Assembly: GCA_028277515.1 (NCBI GenBank)
Contig: JANQGC010000336.1
Span: forward strand, 1-49,369
DNA: 49,369 nucleotides
Direction: 5' to 3'
From: Anaerolineae bacterium
Lineage (GTDB): Bacteria > Chloroflexota > Anaerolineae > Promineifilales > Promineifilaceae
Shown here in pieces: positions 7,318 through 16,974 of this stretch. A program made the translations under genes and the position numbers. Under the pieces are notes generated by a model. It worked only from the letters and a program-made list of their open reading frames with translations, was not told the origin of the DNA and ran no database searches. Position 1 is the stretch's first letter. Every line of letters starts with the position of its first letter.

Positions 7318-10300
7318 ATGGAAAAAAGTGACACAAATAATAATTCTCGATCGAGATGGTTAATTATTGGTGGATTTATCCTTCTAGCGGTATTGATCAT
7401 CGCCGGATTATTCTTGCCCCCCATTTCATTGGGCCAGCGGCTCGGCTTAGGGGGTTCTCAGGATGAAGAGGCTGCTGTCGAGACGGCACCCGGGGTTGAA
7501 GAAGCCGAACTGCCGAGCAGCGAAATAGCAATCCCGGATGGATTGGCGCTTTCACTGAGTTCAGGCAGCGCCGACATTGACATTGTTTCGCAAGATGAGT
7601 TTTTAGCCCAAAATTCCGGCTCGGAAGCCCCGGCCCAGCTGACAATGGTCAGCGACATCTATACCGTAAGCTCAGAAGCAGGCGATGCCGCCGGACAGAT
7701 CGCTTTGCCGATCCAGGCCGGTGCGGGTGATTACAAAACGTTGGATTTATATGGTTGGAATGGCAGCGAGTGGGTTTTCATGCCCAGCCAGGTTGATCCT
7801 AACAGCGAGCAAATTATCAGTGCTGAAAATAGTTTGCCGCAAGCCTTGGTGATGATGCAGGTTGCTCCGGCCGATCCAATGACTATTGGCGCTGATATAA
7901 TTTTCGAGGAAACATTGCCATCTTCAATTTTGCCCCTTCTGCAAGAAATGACGATTAGCGAATTGGTTTTACAAAGCGATGGCACCGTATCAGGCGAGCT
8001 TGTTCCCCATCCGGATCATGAATCCGAGCAGTGGATGCGTGTGACCAATGTCGGACCGATCACGGACCAGGCCTCCCTGTCAGCCCTGTTAAATGATGAA
8101 GCTCTGCAGGAATCCCAAATCAATGACCTGGTGCAAAAGGCGGAAGTGGGCTTCAGCGGCGTCAACCTGGATTACCAGGAGGTGCCTGCAGCTCAGCGTG
8201 ATGCTTATACCGAATTTGTGGCCTCCCTGGCTGATGCTTTGCACGAAAAAGGGATGAAACTGCTGGTCACTTTGGATGCACCAACATTAGCGGGTAGCAC
8301 ATTGGACAGTGAGGGACAAGACTGGGCGGCCATTGGAGTAGTAGCTGATGCTGTCTATTTACGACTTCCGACAGATCCCACACAATATGATGCTGGTGAA
8401 GCAGGGACTCAGGTCCTGGATTGGGCGACACGGCATGTCGACCGGCGCAAGTTATCCGCTCTAAGCAGCGCCACTGCCGTCGATCGCCTGGGTGAAACCT
8501 TTATCCCCCTTTCCAATGAGGAAGCCTTGACCAATTTTGGCGAGCTACAATTTTTACAAGGATCGGAAACAGTGCAGCCCAACGAAACGGTTGAAGTGGC
8601 TCTGTCCGGTGCGGCCAATCCCTTGGAATGGGATGGCAACAGCCTAACCTATAAATACAGCTATGAAGATAATGGGCAGACTCATGAGGTCTGGCTGGGC
8701 AGTGAGTCAGCTTTGAATCATCGCTTGCAGCAGACCACCGGCTACAATCTGCGTGGGGTTGCTGTGAATGGTTTACAAAATTTAGAGGATGGCAGCGGTT
8801 ATGCGCTGGCCTTGCAAAGTGTACAGGGATTAGCCGAAGCCCCCCAACCATCAGCGGCAGCGATTGTCTGGACCGTCCGCAATGAGAATGACAGTGTTCT
8901 GGCCAGCGAAAGCGGCAATGAATTGACTTTCTCCTGGGAGGTCGGCGAGGCTGAGGGAGACTATATTGTCAGCGCCGATTTTGCCCTTGGAGATAATATT
9001 GCTAATTTGGATTCTTTGGAAGTGTCGGTGGGAGAAGCTATCGCTGAAGCAACCGATGGGGCTGAAGAAGTAGCAGAAATAGATGAGACGGCCGAAGAAG
9101 CGGCTGAGGAACCGGCTGAAAGTGAAGCGGTGGAAACAGTGAATACCGGCTTCACCGGTGACGCGGATGCCGTGGTTAATGTGGGTGCTAACGTGCGCAC
9201 CGGGCCGGGCCTGACTTATGGCACTTTGTCTGATGGCGCTGATCCGGGGATGGAGTTATCTTTGATCGGCCGCAATTCTGACGCAAGCTGGCTGAATGTC
9301 ATCATGCCTGATGGGCGAGAAGGATGGATTTTTGCTTCCCTGGTGACCGTCAGCTCCGATGCCGATGTTAGCGGTCTTGAGGTTGTAGAAGTGGCCGCAC
9401 CGGCCGTTGCCGCCGCTCCTAGCAGTGGAGATAGCGGAGATGATGAAGGCCAGGCTGAGCCGGCGCCTGCTGCTCCCCCGCCACCAGTAGCCGTCGCACC
9501 GGTAGCCAATGCCGGATTTGAGCTTGGTGGCCAAAGTCACAGCTTTGGCAATCCGCAGTTGATGAGCCAGGCCGGGATGAACTGGATTAAGTTCCAGCAT
9601 AAATGGGGGCCTGGAGATGATCCCAGTGCGGTCGCCGGACGTATTCAGCAGGCCCATGCTAACGGTTTTAAAGTCTTGTTAAGTATTCCTGGCTCGCCCT
9701 ATCCGGACAGTATTGATTTCAATAGCTATGTCAATTTCCTGGGAGGTGTTGCCGCCCTTGGTCCGGATGCCATCGAAGTCTGGAACGAGATGAACATCGA
9801 CTTCGAGTGGCCCGTAGGCCAGATCGATCCGGCTAACTACGTCAATAATATGCTCGCCCCCGCCTATAATGCGATAAAAGCGGCCAACCCTAACGTCATG
9901 GTTATTAGTGGTGCCCCGGCTCCTACCGGATTCTTTGGAGGGGGCTGCAGCGCCAATGGTTGTGATGACAGCGCTTACCTGGCCGGTATGGCCGCCGCCG
10001 GCGCGGCCAATTACATGGATTGTATGGGCGCACATTTCAATGCCGGCGCGACACCACCGGCACAAGCTTCCGGCCACCCGGCGGGAAATAATCATTATAG
10101 CTGGTACTTCCAGCCGATGTTGGATTTGTATTTCAACTCTTTAGGTAAGCCCGTTTGCTTCACCGAATTGGGTTATCTATCCGGTGAGGATTTCGGTGGC
10201 GTACCCAGCCGATTCTCATGGGCCGGTGGCACATCTGTGGCCCAACATGCCCAATGGTTGGCTGAAGCAGTTAGCCTGGCTGCCAACAGCGGAAAAGCGC

Positions 10301-10428
10301 GCATGGTCATTGTTTTCAATGTCGACTTTACGTTATGGAGCGACGATCCCCAGGCCGGGTTCGCTATGATTCGACCGGATGGTAGTTGTCCCGCTTGTGA
10401 GACGTTGCGGCAAGTCATGGGTCGCTAA
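7318..10428 (+). CDS. Membrane-anchored multidomain glycosidase: pseudo-GH18, SH3b and clan GH-A modules
   Basis: This 1036-residue protein has a single N-terminal membrane helix (residues about 14-34), so the rest lies outside the cell. The middle section (about 190-400) resembles a GH18 barrel, but the catalytic signature is degenerate: FSGVNLDYQ has Ser and Gln (Q287) where active enzymes have Asp and Glu. An acidic E/A-rich linker follows, then a bacterial SH3 domain (about 607-680, ANVRTGPGLTYGTLSDG), a Pro-Ala linker, and a C-terminal clan GH-A domain (about 731-1036). In that domain WNEMN (E824) and FTELGY (E950) supply acid/base and nucleophile. The likely role is binding and cutting extracellular polysaccharide, substrate unknown. 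Its GH-A domain is paralogous to those of the next two genes. Confidence 0.75.
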   Translation: MEKSDTNNNSRSRWLIIGGFILLAVLIIAGLFLPPISLGQRLGLGGSQDEEAAVETAPGVEEAELPSSEIAIPDGLALSLSSGSADIDIVSQDEFLAQNSGSEAPAQLTMVSDIYTVSSEAGDAAGQIALPIQAGAGDYKTLDLYGWNGSEWVFMPSQVDPNSEQIISAENSLPQALVMMQVAPADPMTIGADIIFEETLPSSILPLLQEMTISELVLQSDGTVSGELVPHPDHESEQWMRVTNVGPITDQASLSALLNDEALQESQINDLVQKAEVGFSGVNLDYQEVPAAQRDAYTEFVASLADALHEKGMKLLVTLDAPTLAGSTLDSEGQDWAAIGVVADAVYLRLPTDPTQYDAGEAGTQVLDWATRHVDRRKLSALSSATAVDRLGETFIPLSNEEALTNFGELQFLQGSETVQPNETVEVALSGAANPLEWDGNSLTYKYSYEDNGQTHEVWLGSESALNHRLQQTTGYNLRGVAVNGLQNLEDGSGYALALQSVQGLAEAPQPSAAAIVWTVRNENDSVLASESGNELTFSWEVGEAEGDYIVSADFALGDNIANLDSLEVSVGEAIAEATDGAEEVAEIDETAEEAAEEPAESEAVETVNTGFTGDADAVVNVGANVRTGPGLTYGTLSDGADPGMELSLIGRNSDASWLNVIMPDGREGWIFASLVTVSSDADVSGLEVVEVAAPAVAAAPSSGDSGDDEGQAEPAPAAPPPPVAVAPVANAGFELGGQSHSFGNPQLMSQAGMNWIKFQHKWGPGDDPSAVAGRIQQAHANGFKVLLSIPGSPYPDSIDFNSYVNFLGGVAALGPDAIEVWNEMNIDFEWPVGQIDPANYVNNMLAPAYNAIKAANPNVMVISGAPAPTGFFGGGCSANGCDDSAYLAGMAAAGAANYMDCMGAHFNAGATPPAQASGHPAGNNHYSWYFQPMLDLYFNSLGKPVCFTELGYLSGEDFGGVPSRFSWAGGTSVAQHAQWLAEAVSLAANSGKARMVIVFNVDFTLWSDDPQAGFAMIRPDGSCPACETLRQVMGR

Positions 10429-10451
10429 TATCGTTACTAAATTGGGCAAAA

Positions 10452-10486
10452 AAGAGGCGCACCCGCTCTGCGGCCGTGCGCCTTTT
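10452..10486 (+). terminator. Intrinsic terminator between the first two glycosidase genes
   Basis: GGCGCAC (10456-10462) pairs with GTGCGCC (10476-10482), extended by A/T pairs, and ends in TTTT. The ribosome-binding site of the next gene begins about 10 bases later, so that gene depends on read-through or its own promoter. Confidence 0.7.
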
Positions 10487-10508
10487 CTGCGAATGCGGAG
10501 GAAATCTT

Positions 10509-11867
10509 ATGAAGCCTTTGAAATTATTATTTCCCTTATTTGTTCTTGTTCTCATGCTGGCCGCTTGCGGTGGCAGCTCAGAAATGCCGGTTGAGGAAGG
10601 AGCCGCCGTGGATCCGTCTGAAACAGAAGCCCCGCCGGCCGAAGAAGAATCAACGACTCTGCCGCCACCGGTCATTACGGAGACTGGTGGAGTAGAAGAC
10701 ACCGCCCCCGCTTCGGACGCCGGCGAGAGTGAAGGGGAAACGGCCGAATCTGAAGAACAACCGGTCGTTGAAGAAGAGCCGCAACCTGAGCTGCCTGCTT
10801 GGTCGGCTGAGGATTTCGGCTATGGCGCTCAAATTCACGGCAATGCCTCCGTTGGCGATCCCAGCGATACCATGCGCATCATGCACGATCAACTGGGTCT
10901 CGATTGGGTAAAGGTGCAGATCCAGTGGTGGCTGGTTCATCCCGATCCGGACGTCGATCAATGGTTTTTTTATGACGGCGTTGTTGAAGAAGCACATAAT
11001 AAAGGATTATATTTGATGGTTAGCGTGGTCGGCGCACCGGATTGGACACGCGCTGATGGCACTGAAAATGGTCCGCCAGATGATTATAATCAATATGCCG
11101 AGTTCCTAACTGAGCTGTTGCAACGATACGATGGCAAAATTGATGCTATTGAGGTGTGGAACGAACAAAATCTGGACCGTGAGTGGGCCACCCCCAATGG
11201 GGTTAACCCGGAGGATTATGTTTCTTTTCTTGAGGTAGCCAACCAGGCGATTAAAGCGCATGATCCCAATATCATCGTGATCAGCGGGGCGTTGGCTCCA
11301 ACCGGCGGGGGTGATTGGATTAGCTGGATTGATGATTTCCAATGGCTGGACCGCGCATTGGCGGCTGGCCTATTGGACTATGCCGACTGCGTAGGTGCAC
11401 ATCATAATGGCTATAACATCGGGCCCGATGTGACGTATGAGGAAGCCCCCTCGGACCCGGAGGCGCAAACGGCCGTTTTTCGTGGTCCCTTTGACAACGC
11501 CCACCACAGTTGGAGCTTCAAGTCCACCCTGGATGGCTATGCAGAACGAATTCAGGCCATCGATCCGGATATGAAGTTGTGTGTGACCGAGTTCGGCTGG
11601 GCCAGTTCTGAGGGGTATGATACTTATCCGATCGGCTTTGAGTTCGCCCAGGATAATACCCTGCAAGAACAGGCAGACTACATCTTGCAGGCTTTCCAGC
11701 AGATGTATGAATCAGATGATGTTTGGCTGACCTTCTTGTTTAATTTCGATTTCGGCAACAAAGGCAGTGGTCCGGAAGATGATCCCGTTCCTTACAGTAT
11801 TATTGACACGCAGGGTATTCCCCGTCCGGCATTTGACGCCGTGGCGCAAATGGAGAAACCGCGATAA
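10509..11867 (+). CDS. Clan GH-A glycosidase-like lipoprotein
   Basis: This 452-residue lipoprotein has a signal peptide ending in the lipobox LAAC, an acidic Glu/Pro-rich linker (about 20-100) and one clan GH-A barrel. Catalytic-type residues are in VWNEQN (E219) and VTEFGW (E361), the paired glutamates of retaining glycosidases such as GH39 or GH5. Core motifs match the C-terminal module of the preceding gene: LDWVKVQIQWW against MNWIKFQHKWG, and VISGALAPTG against VISGAPAPTG. The start at ATG 10509 is fixed by GGAGGAAAT directly upstream; an upstream in-frame start would place the signal peptide internally. It probably acts on the outer face of the cell membrane on an unknown glycan. Confidence 0.78.
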   Translation: MKPLKLLFPLFVLVLMLAACGGSSEMPVEEGAAVDPSETEAPPAEEESTTLPPPVITETGGVEDTAPASDAGESEGETAESEEQPVVEEEPQPELPAWSAEDFGYGAQIHGNASVGDPSDTMRIMHDQLGLDWVKVQIQWWLVHPDPDVDQWFFYDGVVEEAHNKGLYLMVSVVGAPDWTRADGTENGPPDDYNQYAEFLTELLQRYDGKIDAIEVWNEQNLDREWATPNGVNPEDYVSFLEVANQAIKAHDPNIIVISGALAPTGGGDWISWIDDFQWLDRALAAGLLDYADCVGAHHNGYNIGPDVTYEEAPSDPEAQTAVFRGPFDNAHHSWSFKSTLDGYAERIQAIDPDMKLCVTEFGWASSEGYDTYPIGFEFAQDNTLQEQADYILQAFQQMYESDDVWLTFLFNFDFGNKGSGPEDDPVPYSIIDTQGIPRPAFDAVAQMEKPR

Positions 11868-11912
11868 TTCATCCATTAAAACCACCATTTTAAGGAAACT
11901 GGCTCATCTAGC

Positions 11913-13064
11913 ATGCTCAAGTTATTTTTGTATAGTCTCACGCTGATTGTAAGCACATTGCTGCTTACCGGATGCGAGGCTATTGAAACATCGGCCGAAC
12001 AACCTGAACAATCGGACTTAATTGGTCCTAAACCAGTGGAACAGCTTTTTGATTCCCCTGCATATGGCGTGCAAGTCTTCATGTGGTGGAAGCCGGAACT
12101 GGTTGAAGGAGATCTTGCCCTGGTGGACAAGATGGGATTTGGTTGGGTGAAGCAAAAATTTGCCTGGCGTGAGATTGAAGGGCTGGAGAAAGGACAGTAC
12201 GATTGGTACCGCCCTGATCGCATCGTGGATAAGGTGGAAAAAGCGGATTTGAATCTGATTGTCCGCCTGGACCAACAACCGTTTTGGTCCGAGCCAGAAG
12301 ATAATATCTTCCAGGATAACGGACCACCTGCGGACATGCAGGACTTTGGAGATTTTTGTGGCGCAGTGGCCGAACGATTCCAGGGGCGCATTGCCGCCTA
12401 TCAGGTGTGGAATGAACCTAATTTGAGCCGTGAGTGGGGTGATCGTCCGCCTAATCCTGTTGAGTATGTCGCTTTATTGAAGACCTGCTACGAGGCTATA
12501 AAAGTGGCCGATCCGGGAGCGATTGTCGTATCCGCTCCCCTGGCACCGACGGGTACGGATAATGAGTTTGCCATGCCCGGCACCAAATTTTTACAACAGA
12601 TGTATGATGCCGGAGCGGCCGATTATTTCGATGTCCTGGGGGCGAACGCGCCGGGTTACAAAGCGCCACCTGAACTGCCACCCGCTGAAGCGGTAGATCC
12701 CGCATATGGCGGAGGACGCTGGTTCACATTCCGTCATGTCGAAGATTTACGCGAAATCATGATTGCCAATGAGGATAGCCATAAGCAGGTCGCTATCCTG
12801 GAGATGGGCTGGACCCTGGACCAGGTGAACCCGGATTATTCCTGGTTCGCTGTTGATGAGGCCACACAGGCCGATTACCTTGTGCGCGCATATGAATATG
12901 CGGCCGAACATTGGCAACCGTGGATTGGCTTGATGACCACCATTTATATCGCCGATCATGATTGGACGGCCGAAGAACATGAACAATGGTGGTGGTCGAT
13001 TGTCTTGCCGGACGGCACGCCGCGCGAGGCTTATCATGCCTTGCGTGAGATGCCTAAAGAATAA
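11913..13064 (+). CDS. Clan GH-A glycosidase-like lipoprotein
   Basis: This 383-residue lipoprotein (lipobox LLTGC) is the third GH-A paralogue in a row. It has a shorter linker than its neighbours. WNEPN (E168) matches the acid/base consensus better than either neighbour, and ILEMGW (E297) is the probable nucleophile. VVSAPLAPTG corresponds to the shared strand motif of the other two. Only 45 bp separate it from the preceding gene, so the two may be co-transcribed. AAGGAAA lies rather far (15 bases) from the ATG. It is most like GH39-type sequences; the substrate cannot be told. Confidence 0.76.
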   Translation: MLKLFLYSLTLIVSTLLLTGCEAIETSAEQPEQSDLIGPKPVEQLFDSPAYGVQVFMWWKPELVEGDLALVDKMGFGWVKQKFAWREIEGLEKGQYDWYRPDRIVDKVEKADLNLIVRLDQQPFWSEPEDNIFQDNGPPADMQDFGDFCGAVAERFQGRIAAYQVWNEPNLSREWGDRPPNPVEYVALLKTCYEAIKVADPGAIVVSAPLAPTGTDNEFAMPGTKFLQQMYDAGAADYFDVLGANAPGYKAPPELPPAEAVDPAYGGGRWFTFRHVEDLREIMIANEDSHKQVAILEMGWTLDQVNPDYSWFAVDEATQADYLVRAYEYAAEHWQPWIGLMTTIYIADHDWTAEEHEQWWWSIVLPDGTPREAYHALREMPKE

Positions 13065-13096
13065 CGGAAATCCGATTCAAATAGTTATCAATTAGT

Positions 13097-13591
13097 ATGT
13101 CCTGGGTCCTAGCGATTTCTTATTGGATACATTTACTGGCCACCATTATATGGTTGGGTGGCATCGCTCTGATGCTGCTCATCGCCTGGCCTGCCTTGCA
13201 GCAGGGAACGCTGGCCTCTAACCAATGGGTTGCGTTGCAGCGCCGTTTTTTGCCCTGGATCAACGCCAGCCTGGTCATTCTCCTGATCACCGGCTTTGTG
13301 CAGATGACGTTAGATAGTAACTACACCGGATTTCTGCAAGTGGACACTGTTTGGGCCTGGGCCATGTTGTTCAAGCATATTGTTTTTGTCGTCATGGTGA
13401 TCATCGCCGTTTATGTTCAGGCTGTCCTTTACCCGGCGATGGACCGCCTGGCCATGCTAGAAGAAAAACGGCCGCAGCTTGCCGCTCAGGAACGGGACAG
13501 GTTGGAGCGACAGGAATTGCGAATGCTGCGCCTCAATATGGTTTGTGCGGCCGCAGTTCTGTTATTAACAGCTATTGTCACTGCTGTTTAA
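13097..13591 (+). CDS. CopD-like integral membrane protein
   Basis: This 164-residue protein has four strongly hydrophobic segments (about 6-30, 50-72, 86-112, 142-163). The first carries HLLATIIWLGGIALM, a His-containing pattern typical of CopD/YgaP-like membrane proteins linked to copper or haem. The second half holds a charged cytoplasmic loop rich in Glu and Arg. Full-length CopD proteins are larger, so this is a single CopD-domain protein. It follows the glycosidase genes by 32 bp. Copper handling is inferred from family only. Confidence 0.6.
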   Translation: MSWVLAISYWIHLLATIIWLGGIALMLLIAWPALQQGTLASNQWVALQRRFLPWINASLVILLITGFVQMTLDSNYTGFLQVDTVWAWAMLFKHIVFVVMVIIAVYVQAVLYPAMDRLAMLEEKRPQLAAQERDRLERQELRMLRLNMVCAAAVLLLTAIVTAV

Positions 13592-13621
13592 CCTCACAGT
13601 TTATTATTAATCACACAAACT

Positions 13622-13678
13622 CGTAACCGCGACATCCATGTCGCGCTCTTGTAACGAGGAATGGAATCCTCGGTTACG
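13622..13678. repeat. Y-shaped palindromic repeat, copy 1
   Basis: Outer arms CGTAACC (13622-13628) and GGTTACG (13672-13678) enclose hairpin 1, GCGACAT-CC-ATGTCGC (13629-13644), and hairpin 2, CGAGGA-ATGGAA-TCCTCG (13655-13672). The architecture is the same as in the copies at 38991 and 44732, but with different paired bases. It lies in the intergenic space before the sugar transferase. Confidence 0.75.
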
Positions 13679-13730
13679 TTTGCCCATTTGTTTTTGTAAG
13701 GCTTAATAAAAGTTGGCTTCTCTCATACTC

Positions 13731-13758
13731 CGTAAGAAAACGTAAGCTATATCGTAAG
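13731..13758 (+). promoter_or_regulatory. Three phased CGTAAG repeats upstream of the sugar transferase
   Basis: CGTAAG occurs at 13731, 13741 and 13753, about one helical turn apart, with a fourth GTAAG at 13696. Spacing of 10 and 12 bp would put the sites on one face of the helix, about 70-100 bp before the ATG. They may bind an activator; no regulator is identified. Confidence 0.35.
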
Positions 13759-13826
13759 TTTGCGCTCTTAAGCTAAGAATGGCGGTTATTGGCTTCCCTA
13801 GTCGAGGGATTTAGTTTAAGGGTAAG

Positions 13827-14498
13827 ATGTTAAACAAATCGAGTTTTTCAAGATTTAGCAGTATTTCAACCGGGTTTACCCGATTCCGCCGTTCTCCGAA
13901 AGTGAAGCGGCTGGTGAAGGTCGCTTTTGATTATGCTATTGTCATCCCGGCTTTGGTCTCCTTAGCGCCACTGATGATGATCATCGCCCTGTTGATTAAA
14001 CTTGAATCACCGGGTCCCGTTTTACATCGCCGTCGGGTACTTGGCAGGAGGGGGCGCGAATTTAACGTCTACAAGTTCCGCACGGTATATGTCAACAGCA
14101 ATGAAAGACTCATTGAAAATCGCGATCAGTGGATCGAACTGCTACGCAACGGACAGGCAGCAAATGATCCACGCGTGACGCGTGTAGGTTCTTACCTGCG
14201 TCGATTTGGTCTAGATCAGCTACCAAGTCTGCTCAACATCTTAGCCCGGCATATGTCCCTCGTTGGTCCTTATATCATGACCAAGAAAGATACCCTACGC
14301 GTTGACCGCAACCGGATCGAGGCGATTACGTCGGAGCTTCCAGGTTTGACAGGATTGTGGCAGGTCAACGCTCAGAACACTGCCGCCGTCGATCGTACGA
14401 ATGTGGAATTAGATTACATCAGCAACTGGTCGCTGCGTCTTGACATCCACATCCTTCTGGCCACATTTGGTGCCGTGCGACAGGGACAAAGGCATTAA
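13827..14498 (+). CDS. Bacterial sugar transferase (undecaprenyl-phosphate glycosyl-1-phosphate transferase type)
   Basis: This 223-residue protein is of the short monotopic phosphoglycosyl transferase type (PF02397). Such enzymes move a sugar-1-phosphate onto a polyprenyl phosphate at the start of exopolysaccharide or glycan synthesis. A basic N-terminus leads into the membrane re-entrant segment YAIVIPALVSLAPLMMIIAL (about 39-58). Then come LESPGPVLHRRRVLGRRG, EFNVYKFRTV, the LDQLPSLLNIL and MSLVGP segments, and LPGLTGLWQVN, all family hallmarks. The usual DELPQ reads LDQLPS, so the acidic pair is altered. There is no predicted upstream PEP-CTERM or CoA-binding domain. It is followed by a strong terminator. 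Confidence 0.85.
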   Translation: MLNKSSFSRFSSISTGFTRFRRSPKVKRLVKVAFDYAIVIPALVSLAPLMMIIALLIKLESPGPVLHRRRVLGRRGREFNVYKFRTVYVNSNERLIENRDQWIELLRNGQAANDPRVTRVGSYLRRFGLDQLPSLLNILARHMSLVGPYIMTKKDTLRVDRNRIEAITSELPGLTGLWQVNAQNTAAVDRTNVELDYISNWSLRLDIHILLATFGAVRQGQRH

Positions 14499-14528
14499 TA
14501 AGATCAATTATCTCATTTAGGGAAAATA

Positions 14529-14559
14529 CCCCCCACAACGCATTGTTGTGGGGTTTTTT
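14529..14559 (+). terminator. Strong intrinsic terminator
   Basis: CCCCACAAC (14531-14539) pairs with GTTGTGGGG (14545-14553), followed by six T and more Ts. It lies 30-60 bp after the sugar transferase stop codon. Confidence 0.9.
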
Positions 14560-14655
14560 GTTTTAAAGACAGGCGTTGATCAATGTCTTACTTTCATAGA
14601 CAATAAGGTCCACGACGAAATTTATGATCGGCAATCGAAATCCCACTATTTACAC

Positions 14656-15621
14656 ATGTTTGAATTGGTTTTTTTAGGTACTTCTTCCTCCGCTCCCTCG
14701 GTCAACCGTGGGCTTTCCGGGCATATCATTTTATACCGACAACACCGTTTTCTATTGGATTGCGGTGAAGGGACCCAACGCCAGATCTTGAAGTCCGGGC
14801 TGGGGTTCAAGCGTTTGAACACGGTTTTGCTGACGCATGGCCACCTGGATCATATCCTGGGTTTAGGTGGACTGGTGTCCACTCTAAGTCGTTGGGAGAA
14901 CCTGGAATACCTCAACATCTACGGCGGCCGCTTGGCTTTGGCCAGGGTGAGTAAATTATTATTTGAGGTTGTTTTTCCCGTTGGAATGTCTCCTGTTGAT
15001 ATTAATCTCATAAGCCTGCAGCCGGACCAGGTCATCATGGAGGATGATAAGTTTACGTTGTCCGCATTCAAGGTGAGCCACCGCGGTCCTGATTGTTTTG
15101 GGTTTTTGTTCCAAGAAAAATCGCGACGACCGTTTCTGGCCGAAAAAGCAGCGGAACTGGGCGTGCCGTTCGGGCCGGAACGAGCCAAATTGGTGCGTGG
15201 AGAATCACTTACCCTGGCGGACGGCCGAATGATAATGCCGGACGACGTACTTGGCCCCCCGGTTCGCGGCACGAAGTATGTACACATTGGCGATGTGGGC
15301 CGCATTAATAACCTCGCCCACATATGCCGGGATGCTGACGCTTTGGTGATCGAATCGACATACCTCGAAGAAGAAGCGGACATGGCGCAGCAATTTGGCC
15401 ATATGACGGCCGCTAAAGCGGCCAATTTAGCCCGGGACGCCGGTGTAAAGACTTTGATCTTAACCCATCTCTCCCGCCGTTATCGGGAAAGAGATGTGCG
15501 CCGGGAAGCGGGCAAAATCTTCCCTAATACCTTCGTGGCTCGCGACCTGGACCATTTTCAAATCACGCGCGATGGTGCCACATTGGTCAAGAAAGGGGGT
15601 GATAGAAGGCGTGAAGGCTGA
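14656..15621 (+). CDS. rnz: Ribonuclease Z / ElaC-type metallo-beta-lactamase fold nuclease
   Basis: This 321-residue protein has the length of short-form RNase Z, which trims tRNA 3' trailers (EC 3.1.26.11). The N-terminus [14 protein letters not shown] is typical. The zinc motif is [15 protein letters not shown] (H61, H63, D65, H66). Later come [22 protein letters not shown] with an Asp ligand, and ILTHLSRRY with the last His. I start at ATG 14656, because upstream in-frame codons would begin inside the terminator hairpin. No strong ribosome-binding site is visible. The next gene starts before this one stops, so the two are probably translated together. Confidence 0.85.
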   Translation: MFELVFLGTSSSAPSVNRGLSGHIILYRQHRFLLDCGEGTQRQILKSGLGFKRLNTVLLTHGHLDHILGLGGLVSTLSRWENLEYLNIYGGRLALARVSKLLFEVVFPVGMSPVDINLISLQPDQVIMEDDKFTLSAFKVSHRGPDCFGFLFQEKSRRPFLAEKAAELGVPFGPERAKLVRGESLTLADGRMIMPDDVLGPPVRGTKYVHIGDVGRINNLAHICRDADALVIESTYLEEEADMAQQFGHMTAAKAANLARDAGVKTLILTHLSRRYRERDVRREAGKIFPNTFVARDLDHFQITRDGATLVKKGGDRRREG

Positions 15622-16972
15622 TGTCGTCATCTGCGGTGCGGGTATCGCTGGCATTTCGGCGGCTTATTATTTAACCGTCCACCATGGCATCCGAGATGTA
15701 TTATTGGTTGATGAGCGTGCCCCGCTGACGCTGACCAGCGATAAATCAACGGAGGCTTATCGTAATTGGTGGCCTGGTCCAGGGTCGGACATGGTGCAGG
15801 TGATGGATCACAGCATTGATCTTTTGGAGGATTTGGTCCAGGAGAGCGGCAACAGGTTCCATATGAACCACCGCGGTTATGTTTATCTATCTGCCGATCC
15901 TACGCAAGTTCAGAAAATGGTGAAGCAGGCGAAAGAGATCTCAATTCTTGGAGCCGGGGCTTTGCGTATCAATCAACCTTATGAGCAGCAAGCGCAAGCC
16001 GGCAGGCGTGAACACCTTAGGGGCGCTGAGCTGATCCTCGACAGAGACGTCATCAGCAAAAACTACCCTTTTCTCAACCCTGGTACGCTGGCCATGCTGC
16101 ATACCCGGCGCTGCGGGTGGTTGAGTGCCCAGCAGTTAGGCATGCTGCTTTTAGAAAAGGCAAGAGAGAACGGCACTCGCCTGCTGGAAGGGCGGGTGAC
16201 GGCCGTTGAACAACATAAAAACGCAGTGCGCTCCGTGACCGTTCGTACCCAATCAGTCGAAGTACAGATTCAATTGCCCCAGTTTGTCAACGCGGCTGGG
16301 CCTTATCTGAAGCAGGTTGGCCGGATGCTTGGAGTGGACCTGCCGGTTTACAATGAACGGCACGGTAAGATCGCCTTTGAGGACCCGCTGGGGATTATCC
16401 CGCGTGATTGTCCGATGATGATCTGGAACGACCCGATTATGTTACCCTGGAGCAAGGAGGAGCGTGAGGACCTTGGCGCATTTGAAGACACAGCCTGGCT
16501 GCTGGAAGAATTTTCGCCTGGACTGCATTTTCGGCCGGAAGGCGGTCCCGGTAGTCAAACCATACTCGCTTTGTGGCCATATCATATCCAAACCTGTGAA
16601 CAGCCGGCCTGGCCCATAACATTTGATCCTGAGTTTGTGGAAGCCGTCATGCGCGGCATGATGGTCATGGTACCTGGATTGTCTGTTTACCAGGATAAGA
16701 TGAGTCGTCCCACCATTGATGGTGGCTATTACACGAAGACCAGGGAAAATCGGTTCTTGAGCTGCCCGCTGCCGGTTGATGGTGCTTATGTATATGGCGC
16801 TTTGTCCGGTTATGGGATCATGGCGGCATTAGCCGGAGCGGAACTGCTGACAGGGTATATGACCGGCGCCGCTTTACCCCAATACGCCCCGGCCTTCCAT
16901 TTGGATCGCTATGAAGATCCGGATTATCAACTGCTCTTGAAGAGTTGGGACTCGACGGCAGGGCAGTTATAA
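15611..16972 (+). CDS. FAD-dependent oxidoreductase (DAO family)
   Basis: This protein of about 453 residues starts at GTG 15611, overlapping the rnz stop by 11 bp. The Rossmann FAD motif is [17 protein letters not shown] directly after the start, followed by an acidic residue closing the ADP site (VDERAPL). The overall pattern, with [19 protein letters not shown], an FAD-proximal [14 protein letters not shown] and the C-terminal [24 protein letters not shown], fits the DAO group (glycine/sarcosine/D-amino-acid oxidases and dehydrogenase subunits). The substrate is unknown. Upstream in-frame codons in the rnz gene encode residues unrelated to the family. It is probably cytoplasmic and in one operon with rnz and the cyclase. 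Confidence 0.75.
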   Translation: MKADVVICGAGIAGISAAYYLTVHHGIRDVLLVDERAPLTLTSDKSTEAYRNWWPGPGSDMVQVMDHSIDLLEDLVQESGNRFHMNHRGYVYLSADPTQVQKMVKQAKEISILGAGALRINQPYEQQAQAGRREHLRGAELILDRDVISKNYPFLNPGTLAMLHTRRCGWLSAQQLGMLLLEKARENGTRLLEGRVTAVEQHKNAVRSVTVRTQSVEVQIQLPQFVNAAGPYLKQVGRMLGVDLPVYNERHGKIAFEDPLGIIPRDCPMMIWNDPIMLPWSKEEREDLGAFEDTAWLLEEFSPGLHFRPEGGPGSQTILALWPYHIQTCEQPAWPITFDPEFVEAVMRGMMVMVPGLSVYQDKMSRPTIDGGYYTKTRENRFLSCPLPVDGAYVYGALSGYGIMAALAGAELLTGYMTGAALPQYAPAFHLDRYEDPDYQLLLKSWDSTAGQL

Positions 16973-16974
16973 AG

